Positions 37,375 through 45,595 of a DNA stretch of 64,000 nt are shown in pieces. Under the pieces are notes generated by a model. It ran no database searches and was not told the DNA's origin. It saw nothing but the letters and a program-made list of their open reading frames with translations. The position numbers and the translations under genes were made by a program. Numbering within the stretch: position 1 is the stretch's first letter; each line of letters starts with the position of its first letter. The DNA is from Methylocystis rosea (lineage in GTDB: Bacteria; Pseudomonadota; Alphaproteobacteria; Rhizobiales; Beijerinckiaceae), in assembly GCF_003855495.1 (NCBI RefSeq), contig NZ_CP034086.1, positions 248,001 through 312,000 on the forward strand. The letters run 5' to 3'.

Positions 37375-37390
37375 GAGCGTCTCGCCGAAT

Positions 37391-37495
37391 GTCATTCCCG
37401 ACGCGCGCATCGCGCGCGATCGGGAATCCAGACCATTGCAGAGCCTCGCGTGAGCGGCTCTTGCCCGGTCAGGCCTTCGGCCTGCCGGAAATGAC
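37391..37495 (+). repeat. Intergenic palindromic repeat, family A, inverted copy
   Basis: A 105-bp element bounded by GTCATT and AATGAC, containing two palindromes: one around CCCGACGCGCGCATCGCGCG and one around CAGGCCTTCGGCCTG. It is the reverse complement of the copies at 40830-40934 and 52232-52336, with divergence in the spacer. It fills the gap between the NlpC/P60 and GTA-TIM genes. Confidence 0.85.
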
Positions 37496-37508
37496 AAATT
37501 GGAAGAAT

Positions 37509-37940
37509 TCAGTCAGTCACGCCCGGAAAGGCGAAGGCGGCGACAAGCTTCTTGCGCCAATGCGGGCCGATCGCGACCTCCGCGACGCAGGCGCCGGCAT
37601 GGGCATGAATCATATGCGTCGACGATATTGCGATGCCCAGATGTTTCGCCGGGAGATGTTCGCGAAAGCGAAACAGCAGAACGTCGCCTTCACGAAATTC
37701 GTTTGGAGCGATCGCCCCGAAATGCCGCTGCGCGGCGTCAAGCAATGTCTCGGCCCCCGAGGCTTCGGCCCAATCGGGCGTATATGCGGGCGCCCCCTCC
37801 GGCTCGTCGCCGATGATGTCGCGCCAGACGCCGCGCACGAGCCCGAGGCAGTCGCAGCCGACATGGATGAGCGAAGCTTGATGCACGTAAGGCGTGCCAC
37901 GCCAGCGCCGCGCCGCCGCGACAATGTCGGCGCGGGTCAT
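37509..37940 (-). CDS. NlpC/P60 family peptidase (GTA gp14-like)
   Basis: 143 residues. The Cys-His fold is clear: HVGCDCLGLVRGVW with the catalytic Cys near residue 30, ISSTHMIHAHAGACV with the catalytic His, and the typical opening RWRGTPYVHQAS. Phage and GTA versions locally cut the recipient peptidoglycan during DNA entry and sit in the tail tip. It overlaps the DUF2163 gene by 4 bp (ATGA). Confidence 0.92.
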   Translation of the reverse strand: MTRADIVAAARRWRGTPYVHQASLIHVGCDCLGLVRGVWRDIIGDEPEGAPAYTPDWAEASGAETLLDAAQRHFGAIAPNEFREGDVLLFRFREHLPAKHLGIAISSTHMIHAHAGACVAEVAIGPHWRKKLVAAFAFPGVTD

Positions 37941-38827
37941 TTAAAAAAACTCCCGCCGTCCATCGCCGGCGCAAGCGAACTCGGATAGGCGATGACGCGA
38001 TCATTGCCCGGCATATGCGGAAACCCGCGGAAGTTGACGATGTTATCGAACTTGGCGCGGCAGCTCGTCGGCGACTTGTCGCAGCCCGCCGTCATCAGAA
38101 CCGCGTCTCCGGCGACAATCACGCCGCCCGGCGGCGTCCATAGCGTCACGCTCGCGCGCAGATTTTCCTGCCGATGCGATTTAACAGTCAGGCGAGCGTT
38201 CTCATTCGCGCCGCTCGTAAAGGTCAGCGCGCCGCCGGTGAAAAAGCCGCTGTCGAATGTTTCCGAAAGATCGATGTCGATTGCGCCGCCGACGAAGGCG
38301 GCGACGACGCCCGTCGCGTGAAAACCAGGCGCCATGACGTCAAGACCGCAGCGCGCGTCGCCGAGATCAGCCGAACAACTGCGTTGGAACGCGCGGCCCT
38401 GCTGCTGATCGAAAAGGTGCGCGCTCGAGCGCAGCTCCGCGGCGAAGGCGGTCTCGCCGCGGCGTATCTCGCCGATCGTCGCGACATCCAGCAAAGCGCG
38501 ATCAGTAACGTTCGTCCAATCGACGAGCCATGTTTCGACCGATGCGCCGTCATAAAGCCCGTTCAGTAGATCGCTCTCGGTGAGGCTCTCGTCGCTCAAG
38601 ACGCCGGCCGCCTCGCCCGTTCCCGGCGCAAAGCCGACGCTTGATTCGAGTTGCGACGCTGAGAGACCGGTGTTTGCGCGAAAGGTCACGTCATTAAAAG
38701 CCAGATCGCGATCATGATCGGTGAACCCCAATACTGTCGAATCGTTGCGCGCGACGCGCCAACAATGGCAGAAGGTGGTGGCGCGCTGATCGAGCTTCGC
38801 CTGCATCGAAGGAGAGAGCGAGAGCAT
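37937..38827 (-). CDS. DUF2163 tail tip protein (RcGTA gp13-like)
   Basis: 296 residues with the typical opening (CHCWRVARNDSTVLGFTDHD), the central Cys-containing segment FQRSCSADLGDARCGLDV and the C-terminal LMTAGCDKSPTSCRAKFDNI, where paired cysteines match the iron-sulphur-binding hub described for the RcGTA protein. Positioned between DUF2460 and NlpC/P60 genes exactly as in RcGTA. Confidence 0.93.
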   Translation of the reverse strand: MLSLSPSMQAKLDQRATTFCHCWRVARNDSTVLGFTDHDRDLAFNDVTFRANTGLSASQLESSVGFAPGTGEAAGVLSDESLTESDLLNGLYDGASVETWLVDWTNVTDRALLDVATIGEIRRGETAFAAELRSSAHLFDQQQGRAFQRSCSADLGDARCGLDVMAPGFHATGVVAAFVGGAIDIDLSETFDSGFFTGGALTFTSGANENARLTVKSHRQENLRASVTLWTPPGGVIVAGDAVLMTAGCDKSPTSCRAKFDNIVNFRGFPHMPGNDRVIAYPSSLAPAMDGGSFFK

Positions 38828-38860
38828 GGATGGATTCCACTCTTGTATGATCTTTCAGCG

Positions 38861-38946
38861 TCATTGGAGCCGAAGGCGAAGCAATCCAGAGCACGGTCCG
38901 CGATCTGCGGATTGCTTCGTCGGCTTCGCCTCGCGCGCAATGGCGG
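38861..38946. repeat. Intergenic palindromic repeat, family B
   Basis: An inverted repeat with arms GAAGCAATCC and GGATTGCTTC, outer arms related to CATTGGAGCCGAAGGCGAAG and GCTTCGCCTCGCGCGCAATG. The pattern is like the short CATTGCGAGG...GAAGCAATCC palindromes scattered in many Hyphomicrobiales genomes. It lies in the 127-bp gap between two tail genes. Confidence 0.7.
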
Positions 38947-38954
38947 TTCGACGG

Positions 38955-39593
38955 CTAGGGCACGATTTCGACGATCGGAATATTTGGAATCGCGCCGGCC
39001 TCGAAGGCGTGCATGTCGATTTCGAGAAAGTCCGTATCGAAGCGCACAGGCACGTCGAAGAGAAAGCCAGCCGTGACGACCGCTCCCGCCGAGGGAATGG
39101 CGCCCGGCGCGAAGGTCACGATCCCTGTCGCAGCGTCGACGCTCACATCCGGCGTCAACTTCTCGACGCCATCGGCCGCGACCCGCACTGTTCCGGCGAC
39201 GGGCTTTACGATGTCGCGCGTATAGGGAGAAAATGCGCCGCCGTAAGTCTTCACAAGCTGAAATGTAGCGCGCGCGCCGTCGCCCGTCCCGAGCGTTTGA
39301 TCCGTTGGGCTCGGAGTCGCGCTAGGCGCGCAGGAGGCGCAATCGGCGCGATCACGCCACCGAAAGCCATAAAGCCGGCCGCGCCGCTCTTCGAAGAATT
39401 CGATGATCTGCGAAAGTTGCGAGAGACTCTTGACGCCGTAGCCAGCTTCATAGCGGCGCCGCGAATGCGCCCAGCGGGCGTTGCGCGCCTCGCGATTGGA
39501 GCCGAGCGTCACGATCTCTGTGCGCCGCTCAGGTCCGCCGCGCCCGCCCAGCGAGACATCGAGTGGAAAGCGGATCTCATGAAAGTCGCTCAT
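38955..39593 (-). CDS. DUF2460 distal tail protein (RcGTA gp12-like)
   Basis: 212 residues. Typical features: FHEIRFPLDVSLGGRGGPER, RRRYEAGYGVKSLSQLSQII, FFEERRGRLYGFRWRDRADC, and the C-terminal VPVRFDTDFLEIDMHAFEAG. This family (TIGR02217) forms the ring connecting tail tube and baseplate. Gene order and size match RcGTA. Confidence 0.93.
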   Translation of the reverse strand: MSDFHEIRFPLDVSLGGRGGPERRTEIVTLGSNREARNARWAHSRRRYEAGYGVKSLSQLSQIIEFFEERRGRLYGFRWRDRADCASCAPSATPSPTDQTLGTGDGARATFQLVKTYGGAFSPYTRDIVKPVAGTVRVAADGVEKLTPDVSVDAATGIVTFAPGAIPSAGAVVTAGFLFDVPVRFDTDFLEIDMHAFEAGAIPNIPIVEIVP

Positions 39594-39608
39594 GCCGGCT
39601 GCGCCTGC

Positions 39609-40202
39609 TTAGAGGTTGCGCTGGCCGCGCGCGACAGCCCGCGCCAGGGCGCCCGTGATTTGCGCCTCCGAACGGCGGAAGCTCTCGACATCCTGCGCAG
39701 CGATGTTGACCGTGACCGACACCGGACGCGCGCCGGCGCCTTGCGCGACGACGCCGAGCCGGCCATCCGCGCCGCGCGCCAGCGGCATGATCGCCTCGGC
39801 GCCGCGCTCGCCCATCAGCCCCATCGCGCCGCCGCTCGCAAAATAGGTTGGACTAGCGACGACCCCGCCCTGCGCGAAAGGCGCGACGGTCCCGGCGCCG
39901 CCGAAGGCGCCGGAGAACATGCCGCTCAATCCGCTCACCAGTCCTTCGGCGAGCGCCTTGGTTCCGGTGCGCAAGGCCATGCGCGTCAGCGACTGTGCGA
40001 TCGTCGAGAGCACGTCGTTGAAGCTGCGGCCGCTCGCCGCCGCTGACCCGAAACCCAGGTGAAGCGTCTTCGTGACATTTCCCGCCGAGACGTTGATCTG
40101 ATCCAGCAACAGCTTTGTCGCGCGCAGATCAGGCGCCGCCAGGCGCTCACTTGCCCCGGGTTCATTGAACGGGTCCGGAAAGGGGTCGAAACTCATCGTC
40201 AT
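39609..40202 (-). CDS. Short tail tape measure protein (RcGTA gp11-like)
   Basis: About 197 residues from the ATG that overlaps the chaperone stop codon (ATGA); two other Met codons flank it. The C-terminal half has the tape-measure signature of GTAs: PFAQGGVVASPTYFASGGAM, GLMGERGAEAIMPLARGADG and RPVSVTVNIAAQDVESFRRS. The short length predicts a short tail, as in RcGTA (~220 aa), rather than a full phage tail. Confidence 0.92.
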   Translation of the reverse strand: MTMSFDPFPDPFNEPGASERLAAPDLRATKLLLDQINVSAGNVTKTLHLGFGSAAASGRSFNDVLSTIAQSLTRMALRTGTKALAEGLVSGLSGMFSGAFGGAGTVAPFAQGGVVASPTYFASGGAMGLMGERGAEAIMPLARGADGRLGVVAQGAGARPVSVTVNIAAQDVESFRRSEAQITGALARAVARGQRNL

Positions 40203-40438
40203 GTCGATTCTCCGCAATCGGGAAAGCGGCGCATAAGTTCGTCAAGCACGGCGCGTGACGGCGCGCGCGGCGCGGCGCCATAGACGCCCTCGACCGCGCA
40301 AAAAAGTTCGCGCGGCGTCATCGACCAAAAGTCGCGCGACGGTAGCCGCAGGACGCCGAGCCCGAAGGCCATGGCGCGCGCGAACGGAAACGGCGCGCGA
40401 TGGGAGGCGTCGCGCGCCGCTTCTGCCGTTTGCCTCAA
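40199..40438 (-). CDS. Tail assembly chaperone (RcGTA gp10.1-like)
   Basis: 79 residues. RAPFPFARAMAFGLGVLRLP, SRDFWSMTPRELFCAVEGVY and the C-terminal LDELMRRFPD are typical of the small PF09550-type chaperone. Overlaps both neighbours by 4 bp, so it is translationally coupled to gp10 and tape measure genes. Confidence 0.88.
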   Translation of the reverse strand: MRQTAEAARDASHRAPFPFARAMAFGLGVLRLPSRDFWSMTPRELFCAVEGVYGAAPRAPSRAVLDELMRRFPDCGEST

Positions 40439-40791
40439 GCGTCCTGCGGCGTCGGAGGGTTTGCGTCGGCGCTCCGCTCCGGCGCATCGCCGAAGGTCGC
40501 GGCGAGGAGTTCGGCCGCGATGCGCACATAGCCCGCAAGACTCTCCGAAACTTTCATTCTGGCGACGTCTTCATCGCTGACGTCGTTCCCTGCGCCCCGC
40601 AACCCGCAGCCGATGATGCGCAGTATGTCGCGTGCGGAAAGCCGTCGTTCCTCGAAGCGGCTCGCGAGCGCGACAAGGTCGCTTGCGCCAAAGCCGCTTT
40701 CGAGTTCGGCGAGCGCGCCGAGCGTCAGGCAGAGCGTGTAACTCTTGCCGTCGATTACCGCGTCGATTTCGCCGCGCCTGCTGTTCGCCAT
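40435..40791 (-). CDS. GTA gp10-like tail protein (PF11836-type)
   Basis: 118 residues starting at MANSRRGEIDAVIDGKSYTL; ten further in-frame upstream codons are less likely. Conserved core: LCLTLGALAELESGFGASDL, ALASRFEERRLSARDILRII and LRGAGNDVSDEDVARMKV. The family is a GTA/phage tail assembly component of the tail chaperone type. Position between tail tube and chaperone genes is canonical. Confidence 0.9.
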   Translation of the reverse strand: MANSRRGEIDAVIDGKSYTLCLTLGALAELESGFGASDLVALASRFEERRLSARDILRIIGCGLRGAGNDVSDEDVARMKVSESLAGYVRIAAELLAATFGDAPERSADANPPTPQDA

Positions 40792-40829
40792 TGCGTCCTC
40801 ACGTGAAATGCGCTGGTCCATCTGGAATT

Positions 40830-40934
40830 GTCATTCCCGGCAGGCCGAAGGCCTGACCGGGAATCCAGAGTCGCAACAAGCATGTTTGATTTTGCCCTGG
40901 ATTCCCGATCGCGCTTCGCGCGTCGGGAATGTCA
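40830..40934 (+). repeat. Intergenic palindromic repeat, family A
   Basis: 105 bp between GTCATT and AATGTC. Left palindrome CAGGCCGAAGGCCTG, right palindrome CCCGATCGCGCTTCGCGCG with TCGGG, separated by about 40 bp (AATCCAGAGTCGCAACAAGC then TGCCCTGGATT). The same unit recurs at 52232-52336 with a few changes, and in inverse orientation at 37391-37495. Confidence 0.88.
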
Positions 40935-40951
40935 GTTGAGCCGTTCAAACC

Positions 40952-41362
40952 TCACAGCGCTGCGAAGGCGAGCACGCCTGCCGATTCAAGCGAAATATCG
41001 AAGGTCACCTCGGCGGAATATTCGCCGCGGTAATCGAGATTGGCGATCTGAAACAGGCCCGAGAGCGCGCCGAAGTCGGGAATGATGATCTGCCATTCGC
41101 GCAGCACCCCGTCGAAGAAGGTCTGGCGCAGGAGCGCATCCGACGGCTGGTCCTTGAACACGCCTGTTCCGGAGACGCTCGCGCGCCTCAGTCCGCCGCC
41201 GTCCAGCAATTCGCGCCAGCGGCCGCTCGACTCAGCGTCGGTCACATCGACCGTATCGGCGTTCAGCGCGAGGCGTCGCGTGCGCAAGCCAGCGACCGTG
41301 ACGAAGCTCGCGCCGTCATGAATTTTCAAGAGCAGATCCTTGCCTTTCTGGGCGGCCATCAT
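40952..41362 (-). CDS. Major tail tube protein, TP901-1 type (RcGTA gp9-like)
   Basis: 136 residues: AAQKGKDLLLKIHDGASFVT, LRTRRLALNADTVDVTDAES, WRELLDGGGLRRASVSGTGV and VFKDQPSDALLRQTF are the hallmarks of the GTA/TP901-1 major tail protein. The second Met may be the true start. Forms the stacked hexameric tube. Confidence 0.93.
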   Translation of the reverse strand: MMAAQKGKDLLLKIHDGASFVTVAGLRTRRLALNADTVDVTDAESSGRWRELLDGGGLRRASVSGTGVFKDQPSDALLRQTFFDGVLREWQIIIPDFGALSGLFQIANLDYRGEYSAEVTFDISLESAGVLAFAAL

Positions 41363-41371
41363 TGAGCTCCG

Positions 41372-41779
41372 TTAAAGATATTCTGTCGTGGCGCGAAAGC
41401 GCAGATTGACCCGCGCGAAACGGCCGTTCTGTTCACGACGCGTCTCCAAAGAGAGGAAGCGCAAGTCGATCAGCCGATGGTCCTGCAGATTAAGCGGCGC
41501 CTCATCGAGAAGATCGGCGATGCGCTGGGCCAGTTGGAGCGCCTCGCTTAGCCCCCGCATCGTCGACGTAACGCCAATCGTGAACAGCTGCTCCGCGCCC
41601 GGCGAGAGATCGGCGGACCAATCGCGCAGCTGCGCTTCGCCGAAAAGTGCATAGGGCGGTTCGGTTCCGTGCGGCGCCTCGTCGTAAAGCTTTTGGCCGA
41701 ACGCGGCGGCGAAGCCTGCATCCGCGAGAAGATAGGCGCGGATCGCCTTGCGCAGCGCGACGACGGGAGAAACGCTCAT
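41372..41779 (-). CDS. DUF3168 tail terminator-like protein (RcGTA gp8-like)
   Basis: 135 residues; VVALRKAIRAYLLADAGFAA, KLYDEAPHGTEPPYALFGEA and HRLIDLRFLSLETRREQNGR are typical of DUF3168. The family acts as tail terminator/head-tail joining protein. Position and length match RcGTA. Confidence 0.9.
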   Translation of the reverse strand: MSVSPVVALRKAIRAYLLADAGFAAAFGQKLYDEAPHGTEPPYALFGEAQLRDWSADLSPGAEQLFTIGVTSTMRGLSEALQLAQRIADLLDEAPLNLQDHRLIDLRFLSLETRREQNGRFARVNLRFRATTEYL

Positions 41780-41789
41780 GGCGAGTCCT

Positions 41790-42116
41790 CTAAGTGATCT
41801 CTTCGCACGCGCAGACTAAAAATCGCCGACGCTCATCGGGATCTACAACCGATTGAATGCGAAGCTTGCGACCGCGATAGACGAAGCGCATGTCCTTTGA
41901 GACATCGTCACGCCAGCGGATCGTCACGACGAGAGTTGTCGCCTGCTCGGCGCGTTGCTCGACGAAATCTTCGCGGGCTCCGGAAGGCGCGATACGCGCC
42001 CAAAGAGCCGCGACGGGCGTAAAGCTGCGCGAAAAGCCGCCGGCGCCATCGGGCGCGTCGATGGGCGCCTCGAGCGTCACGCGATGGCGAAGCGCGCCGA
42101 TGGGGAGGCCGCTCAC
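41790..42116 (-). CDS. Head closure protein (RcGTA gp7-like)
   Basis: 108 residues: GALRHRVTLEAPIDAPDGAG, FTPVAALWARIAPSGAREDF and VTIRWRDDVSKDMRFVYRGR are signatures of the SPP1 gp16/HK97 gp7-type head closure family. Overlaps the connector gene by 4 bp. Confidence 0.91.
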   Translation of the reverse strand: MSGLPIGALRHRVTLEAPIDAPDGAGGFSRSFTPVAALWARIAPSGAREDFVEQRAEQATTLVVTIRWRDDVSKDMRFVYRGRKLRIQSVVDPDERRRFLVCACEEIT

Positions 42117-42688
42117 AGCAGCCGCCCCCGCCGAAACGGCGCCGCAAGTTGCGCGACCGTTTTCGGCAAAGCGTCGTCGCCGCTATCGCCGCGGTGTTCG
42201 CGCCAATGCGCGACGAGCGTCAAGATCGCCTTGCGCAGCGGCTGCGGCGCGTCGCTCGCGACGGAGCCATAGCCGACGGAAAAGTCAATCTCGATTCCAT
42301 CGCTCGCGCGTCCAGGCGCCGGAGGCGCCGATGTAAAGTTGATGCGGCCGCCCTCGGTCGAGTTGGGCGCGCGATAGGTCGCGGCATTGAGCGGCTGCGG
42401 CGCGTCGCTTGCGTCGAACACGCGGATCGCCGTCACCGACTGAAAGGGCGCGAAGGGAATGCGGAGCGTCGCGTTCGAGCCAACCGAAGGGGGCCAGCAG
42501 TCGAACACCAGGCGCCAGCTTTGCGTGACGAACAAGCGCCGCGTATAGGCTTCGAGCGTCATGCGCGCGGCGACGATCAGCGCCTGGATCAATTCATCCT
42601 CTTCGACGCCGTCTTCACGCAGCCATGATTTTGCGTCGGCGAGCGAGACGGGCTCGACCGCCGGCGCGCCGATGAGCATCGGTCGCAT
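42113..42688 (-). CDS. Head-tail connector protein (RcGTA gp6-like)
   Basis: 191 residues. EPVSLADAKSWLREDGVEED followed by LIVAARMTLEAYTRRLFVTQ is the classic start of the gp6-like adaptor fold; FSVGYGSVASDAPQPLRKAI and LVAHWREHRG complete it. Forms the adaptor ring beneath the portal. Confidence 0.92.
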   Translation of the reverse strand: MRPMLIGAPAVEPVSLADAKSWLREDGVEEDELIQALIVAARMTLEAYTRRLFVTQSWRLVFDCWPPSVGSNATLRIPFAPFQSVTAIRVFDASDAPQPLNAATYRAPNSTEGGRINFTSAPPAPGRASDGIEIDFSVGYGSVASDAPQPLRKAILTLVAHWREHRGDSGDDALPKTVAQLAAPFRRGRLL

Positions 42689-42758
42689 TGCACATCCTAG
42701 GTCTAGTGAGTAGATGGCCGCGACGTTTCTCGTCGCGGCCTCAACGGGGGCGGAATGA

Positions 42759-43985
42759 TTAAGACGCGGCGAATTTCAGCAGCTTGATCGCCTCGAAATT
42801 CTGCACGCCGCCGCCGACCCGCTTCGTCGTGTAGAAGAGCACATAGGGCTTGGCGGAGTAGGGATCGCGCAGCACGCGAATGCCGACGCGGTCCACCACC
42901 ACATAGCCGCGCTCGAAATCGCCGAAGGCGATGGAGAGAGAATTCGCGGCGGGGTCCGGCATGTCCTCGGCTTCGATGACGGGGAAGTTCATCAGCGAGG
43001 CGCCGGCGTCGGCGGTTGCGGGCGGCGCCCAGATGTAGTCGCCCGTCGTCGTCTTGAACTGTCGCACGAGCGACTGCGCGCGCCGCCCCATGACGAATTT
43101 GCCGTTCTGGCGAAAGCCGGCGCGCAGCGCATAGACGAGATTGACGAGCGCGTCTGACGGATCGCTCGCGGCGAAAGCGCCGGCGGCGCCCGTCGCCACA
43201 TAGCCGATATTGCCCCAGGTCCAACTCGCATCCGCAACCGTCGTATAGGAAAGAAAGCCCTTCGGCTTATTCACGCCGTCGCCGCTGACGAAGGCGGCGC
43301 CTTCCTGTTCGGCGAAGGCGGTCTGCACCTCCTCGGCGATCCATTGTTCGATGTCGACGACGGCGTCGTCGAGCAGCGCCTGTGTCGCCGCCGGCATCGC
43401 GTAAAGCTCCATCGCCGGGAAGGTCATGTCGGCGAGCTGCTGATTGTTGGTCTGCGGGCGCGGATCGGCTTCCGCCACCCATCCGGCGGCGGGACCTGTC
43501 GTTGAAAAAGCGCGGCGCAGCGACGCGCCGGAAATTTCGCGCACGCTGGAGATGGCGCGGATCGGCGAGAACTTCGCGAGTCTTCGCAGAACGTCCCGCT
43601 CGGTTGGAAGCGGCACAAGATAGCCGCCGTCAGCGCCCGAGCCGCGCGACAGCGCCTTGGCTTCGAGCGCCTTGAGGCCGCTGGCTTCGCCGGAGCGCAT
43701 GTAGTGATTGAAGGCGCTTTTGTGCTCGCGCCAGCTGTGGTCGTCGACGAGCTTGCCGCCCATACGTGGCCGAGACATTTCGAGCGCCAGGCGATCGAGC
43801 CGGCTCTTCGTGTCGTCGAGCGCGTGGTCGATGCGCGCGAGCTTCTCTTCGGTCACGACGTCGGCGCCGAGGCGGTTTTCGAGCTGGGTCAAACGCTCGT
43901 CGTTCGTCTCCTTGAAGGCGCTGAAAGCGCGATTGAGATCGGCGAGAATGTCGTCGCCGGCGGATTTGTTTTCAACTGCTGACAT
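42759..43985 (-). CDS. HK97-fold major capsid protein (RcGTA gp5-like)
   Basis: 408 residues. Residues 1-75 form a charged, probably coiled-coil delta domain (FKETNDERLTQLENRLGADV) removed by the protease. The mature HK97 fold begins near residue 100 (LKALEAKALSRGSGADGGYL) and includes RVGIRVLRDPYSAKPYVLFY. The protein corresponds in length and order to GTA capsids. It lies between the protease and connector genes. Confidence 0.95.
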   Translation of the reverse strand: MSAVENKSAGDDILADLNRAFSAFKETNDERLTQLENRLGADVVTEEKLARIDHALDDTKSRLDRLALEMSRPRMGGKLVDDHSWREHKSAFNHYMRSGEASGLKALEAKALSRGSGADGGYLVPLPTERDVLRRLAKFSPIRAISSVREISGASLRRAFSTTGPAAGWVAEADPRPQTNNQQLADMTFPAMELYAMPAATQALLDDAVVDIEQWIAEEVQTAFAEQEGAAFVSGDGVNKPKGFLSYTTVADASWTWGNIGYVATGAAGAFAASDPSDALVNLVYALRAGFRQNGKFVMGRRAQSLVRQFKTTTGDYIWAPPATADAGASLMNFPVIEAEDMPDPAANSLSIAFGDFERGYVVVDRVGIRVLRDPYSAKPYVLFYTTKRVGGGVQNFEAIKLLKFAAS

Positions 43986-44138
43986 GTATAGAGCCTCGTG
44001 TTTGAGCGCGGCGCGCGGAAAAGCGCCCCGCGGCTGGAGTCGCCGGGAAGTCCGCGCGCTTAGGAAAGACCGTCTCGAAATTTGCGTTCGCGCTCGACGG
44101 CAAGAGCGCGGGTCAATGCAATAGATCGATCCGCCTGG

Positions 44139-44741
44139 TCAGAATGACCCAGACAGCCGGCGCAGCGCGTTGGAAAATTCAAGCGCGGCCCGCTGCGCTC
44201 TCAGGCGCGAGAGCTTCGCGCCGAGCGCCTCCAAACGTGCTGGGCCACTGCGACTTTGCTTAACCGCGCCGATACGCGCCTGCGGCAGCATCGGAAAGGT
44301 GACGATGGAGATCTCCCACAGATCGATTTCGTGCAGGCGGCGCACGCCGCTCGATTTTTCGGTCGTGGCGCGCCGCGTGCGAAAGCCGATGGAGAGTCCG
44401 TCGATGGCGCCCTTGCGCATCAGCGACAGGGCTTCGCGCGCCCGCGCCACCGAAAGATCGAGGCGGCCTTCGACTTTGAGGCCGCGCGCATCTTCGACGA
44501 TCGAGGACCACATCCCGATCGGTTCGGCCGCCTGGTGCTGCCACAGCATTTTCACGCCCTGCGCGCCGCGCTTGACGAGCGAGCGCGCGAAGGCGCCGGC
44601 CATCACCATGTCGCCGCCTGAATCAACCACGCCGAAGAGGCTGGCGTAGCCCGAGAAGTCGCCGGCCTCGTTGGCCTGCAGCAACGGCGACTCGGCGCGC
44701 TTTATCTCGGGGGCGGGCATAGTTCTTTGCAACGCCGCCAT
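44139..44741 (-). CDS. HK97 family prohead protease (RcGTA gp4-like)
   Basis: 200 residues, herpesvirus-assemblin-like serine protease. FSGYASLFGVVDSGGDMVMA, KMLWQHQAAEPIGMWSSI (catalytic His), and GAIDGLSIGFRTRR (catalytic Ser) are in order. It processes the capsid delta domain. The stop of the preceding 58-aa gene overlaps its start by one base. Confidence 0.94.
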   Translation of the reverse strand: MAALQRTMPAPEIKRAESPLLQANEAGDFSGYASLFGVVDSGGDMVMAGAFARSLVKRGAQGVKMLWQHQAAEPIGMWSSIVEDARGLKVEGRLDLSVARAREALSLMRKGAIDGLSIGFRTRRATTEKSSGVRRLHEIDLWEISIVTFPMLPQARIGAVKQSRSGPARLEALGAKLSRLRAQRAALEFSNALRRLSGSF

Positions 44742-44917
44742 CAGCTTTTCTCCGCCTGAGCATTAATTGGCGTATGGCTCGCCGCGCGGGCGTCGGCGCG
44801 CAATTGTGCCAGCAATTCGACAAAGGTCTTGAACACGGCGGAAGGATCGTCCCGCATTCGCGCTTGGCGCGCGCGCGGACGCTTGAAGTAATGCGGCAGC
44901 CAATTGTTCTGACTCAT
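44741..44917 (-). CDS. Small hypothetical protein in head gene cluster
   Basis: 58 residues from the ATG whose first bases overlap the stop of the upstream ORF (ATGA). Sequence begins MSQNNWLPHYFKRPRARQAR and is mostly charged. Overlaps on both sides imply it is translated with its neighbours. No family recognised; small ORFs of this kind occur between portal and protease in GTA clusters. Confidence 0.6.
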   Translation of the reverse strand: MSQNNWLPHYFKRPRARQARMRDDPSAVFKTFVELLAQLRADARAASHTPINAQAEKS

Positions 44918-45144
44918 TGATCGCTCCTGCAACGGCGGTTGAAGCGCGCGAGTTCGCGCACGAAGGCGTCAAGGCGGCGCGTCGCTTCGCCGAGTTCGCG
45001 CAAGGCGAGATAGGCTTGCGCGGTGGCGGCGCACGCCCACAGAAACAGCGCAAGATGCGCGAGATCGCCGCGCTCCAAGATGGCGTTCAGAATGTCGGAC
45101 ATGGGCGGCTTCGTATTTCCTGTCGGCGGCGCGTTGTCAGTCAT
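44914..45144 (-). CDS. GTA ORF3.5-like small protein, fused in frame to a portal fragment
   Basis: 76 residues from the Met at 45142-45144 (or 62 from 45102). It contains a hydrophobic segment LAHLALFLWACAATAQAYLA and an amphipathic basic helix to RRCRSDQ. In RcGTA a small ORF (g3.5) sits between portal and protease, and this occupies the same slot. Oddly, the frame is open upstream without interruption into the truncated portal copy (45147-45578), so a read-through fusion could be made. Confidence 0.6.
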   Translation of the reverse strand: MTDNAPPTGNTKPPMSDILNAILERGDLAHLALFLWACAATAQAYLALRELGEATRRLDAFVRELARFNRRCRSDQ

Positions 45145-45146
45145 TC

Positions 45147-45578
45147 CCGACGCGAACCCCGGCTGCAGCCAGGCCAGAAAACTCTTCTGCACGCGCGCGA
45201 CGAGCGGCAGAACGGTTTGGCGCCAGAAGGCGCGATTGGCCTCGGCGTAATTGCTGAAGGTGTTGTCGCCGGGAAGGCCCAACAGCAGCGGTGGCACGCC
45301 GAAGGCGAGCGCAATCTCGCGCGCGGCGCCCGCCTTCGACTCGGCAAAATCCATGTCCTTGGGCGAAAGCGACAGCGCCTTCCAGTCGAGCCCGCCTTCG
45401 AGCAGCAGCGGCCTTCCGGCGTTGGTCGCGCCGGAGAAATTCTCCTCCAGCTCTTCCTTTAAGCGCGAGAACTGCTCGTCGGTCAGATGCGCGCCTTCAG
45501 GTCCCGCATAGACGAGGGCGCCGGAAGGCCGCGCGGAATTGTCCAAGAGCGCCTTGTTCCAGAAGCTCGCGGCGTCCT
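45147..45578 (-). pseudogene. Portal gene fragment C (no 5' or 3' end)
   Basis: Encodes the equivalent of portal residues ~202-341 (SARPSGALVYAGPEGAHLTD through QKSFLAWLQPGF) with near identity to the full portal at 48052-50163. It begins abruptly after GACAGGACGCCGCGAGC and ends at FASG, directly joined to the ORF3.5-like gene. I read it as the original 3' part of the portal left in place when the toxin-bearing modules expanded or recombined upstream. Not expected to make a functional portal. Confidence 0.75.
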
Positions 45579-45595
45579 GTCAACCGAGCGGCTCT

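Noticed and set aside
37375..37497. N-terminal 41-codon extension of the GTA-TIM gene
   Set aside because: It is translated repeat sequence; the internal ATG at 37372-37374 begins the conserved protein.
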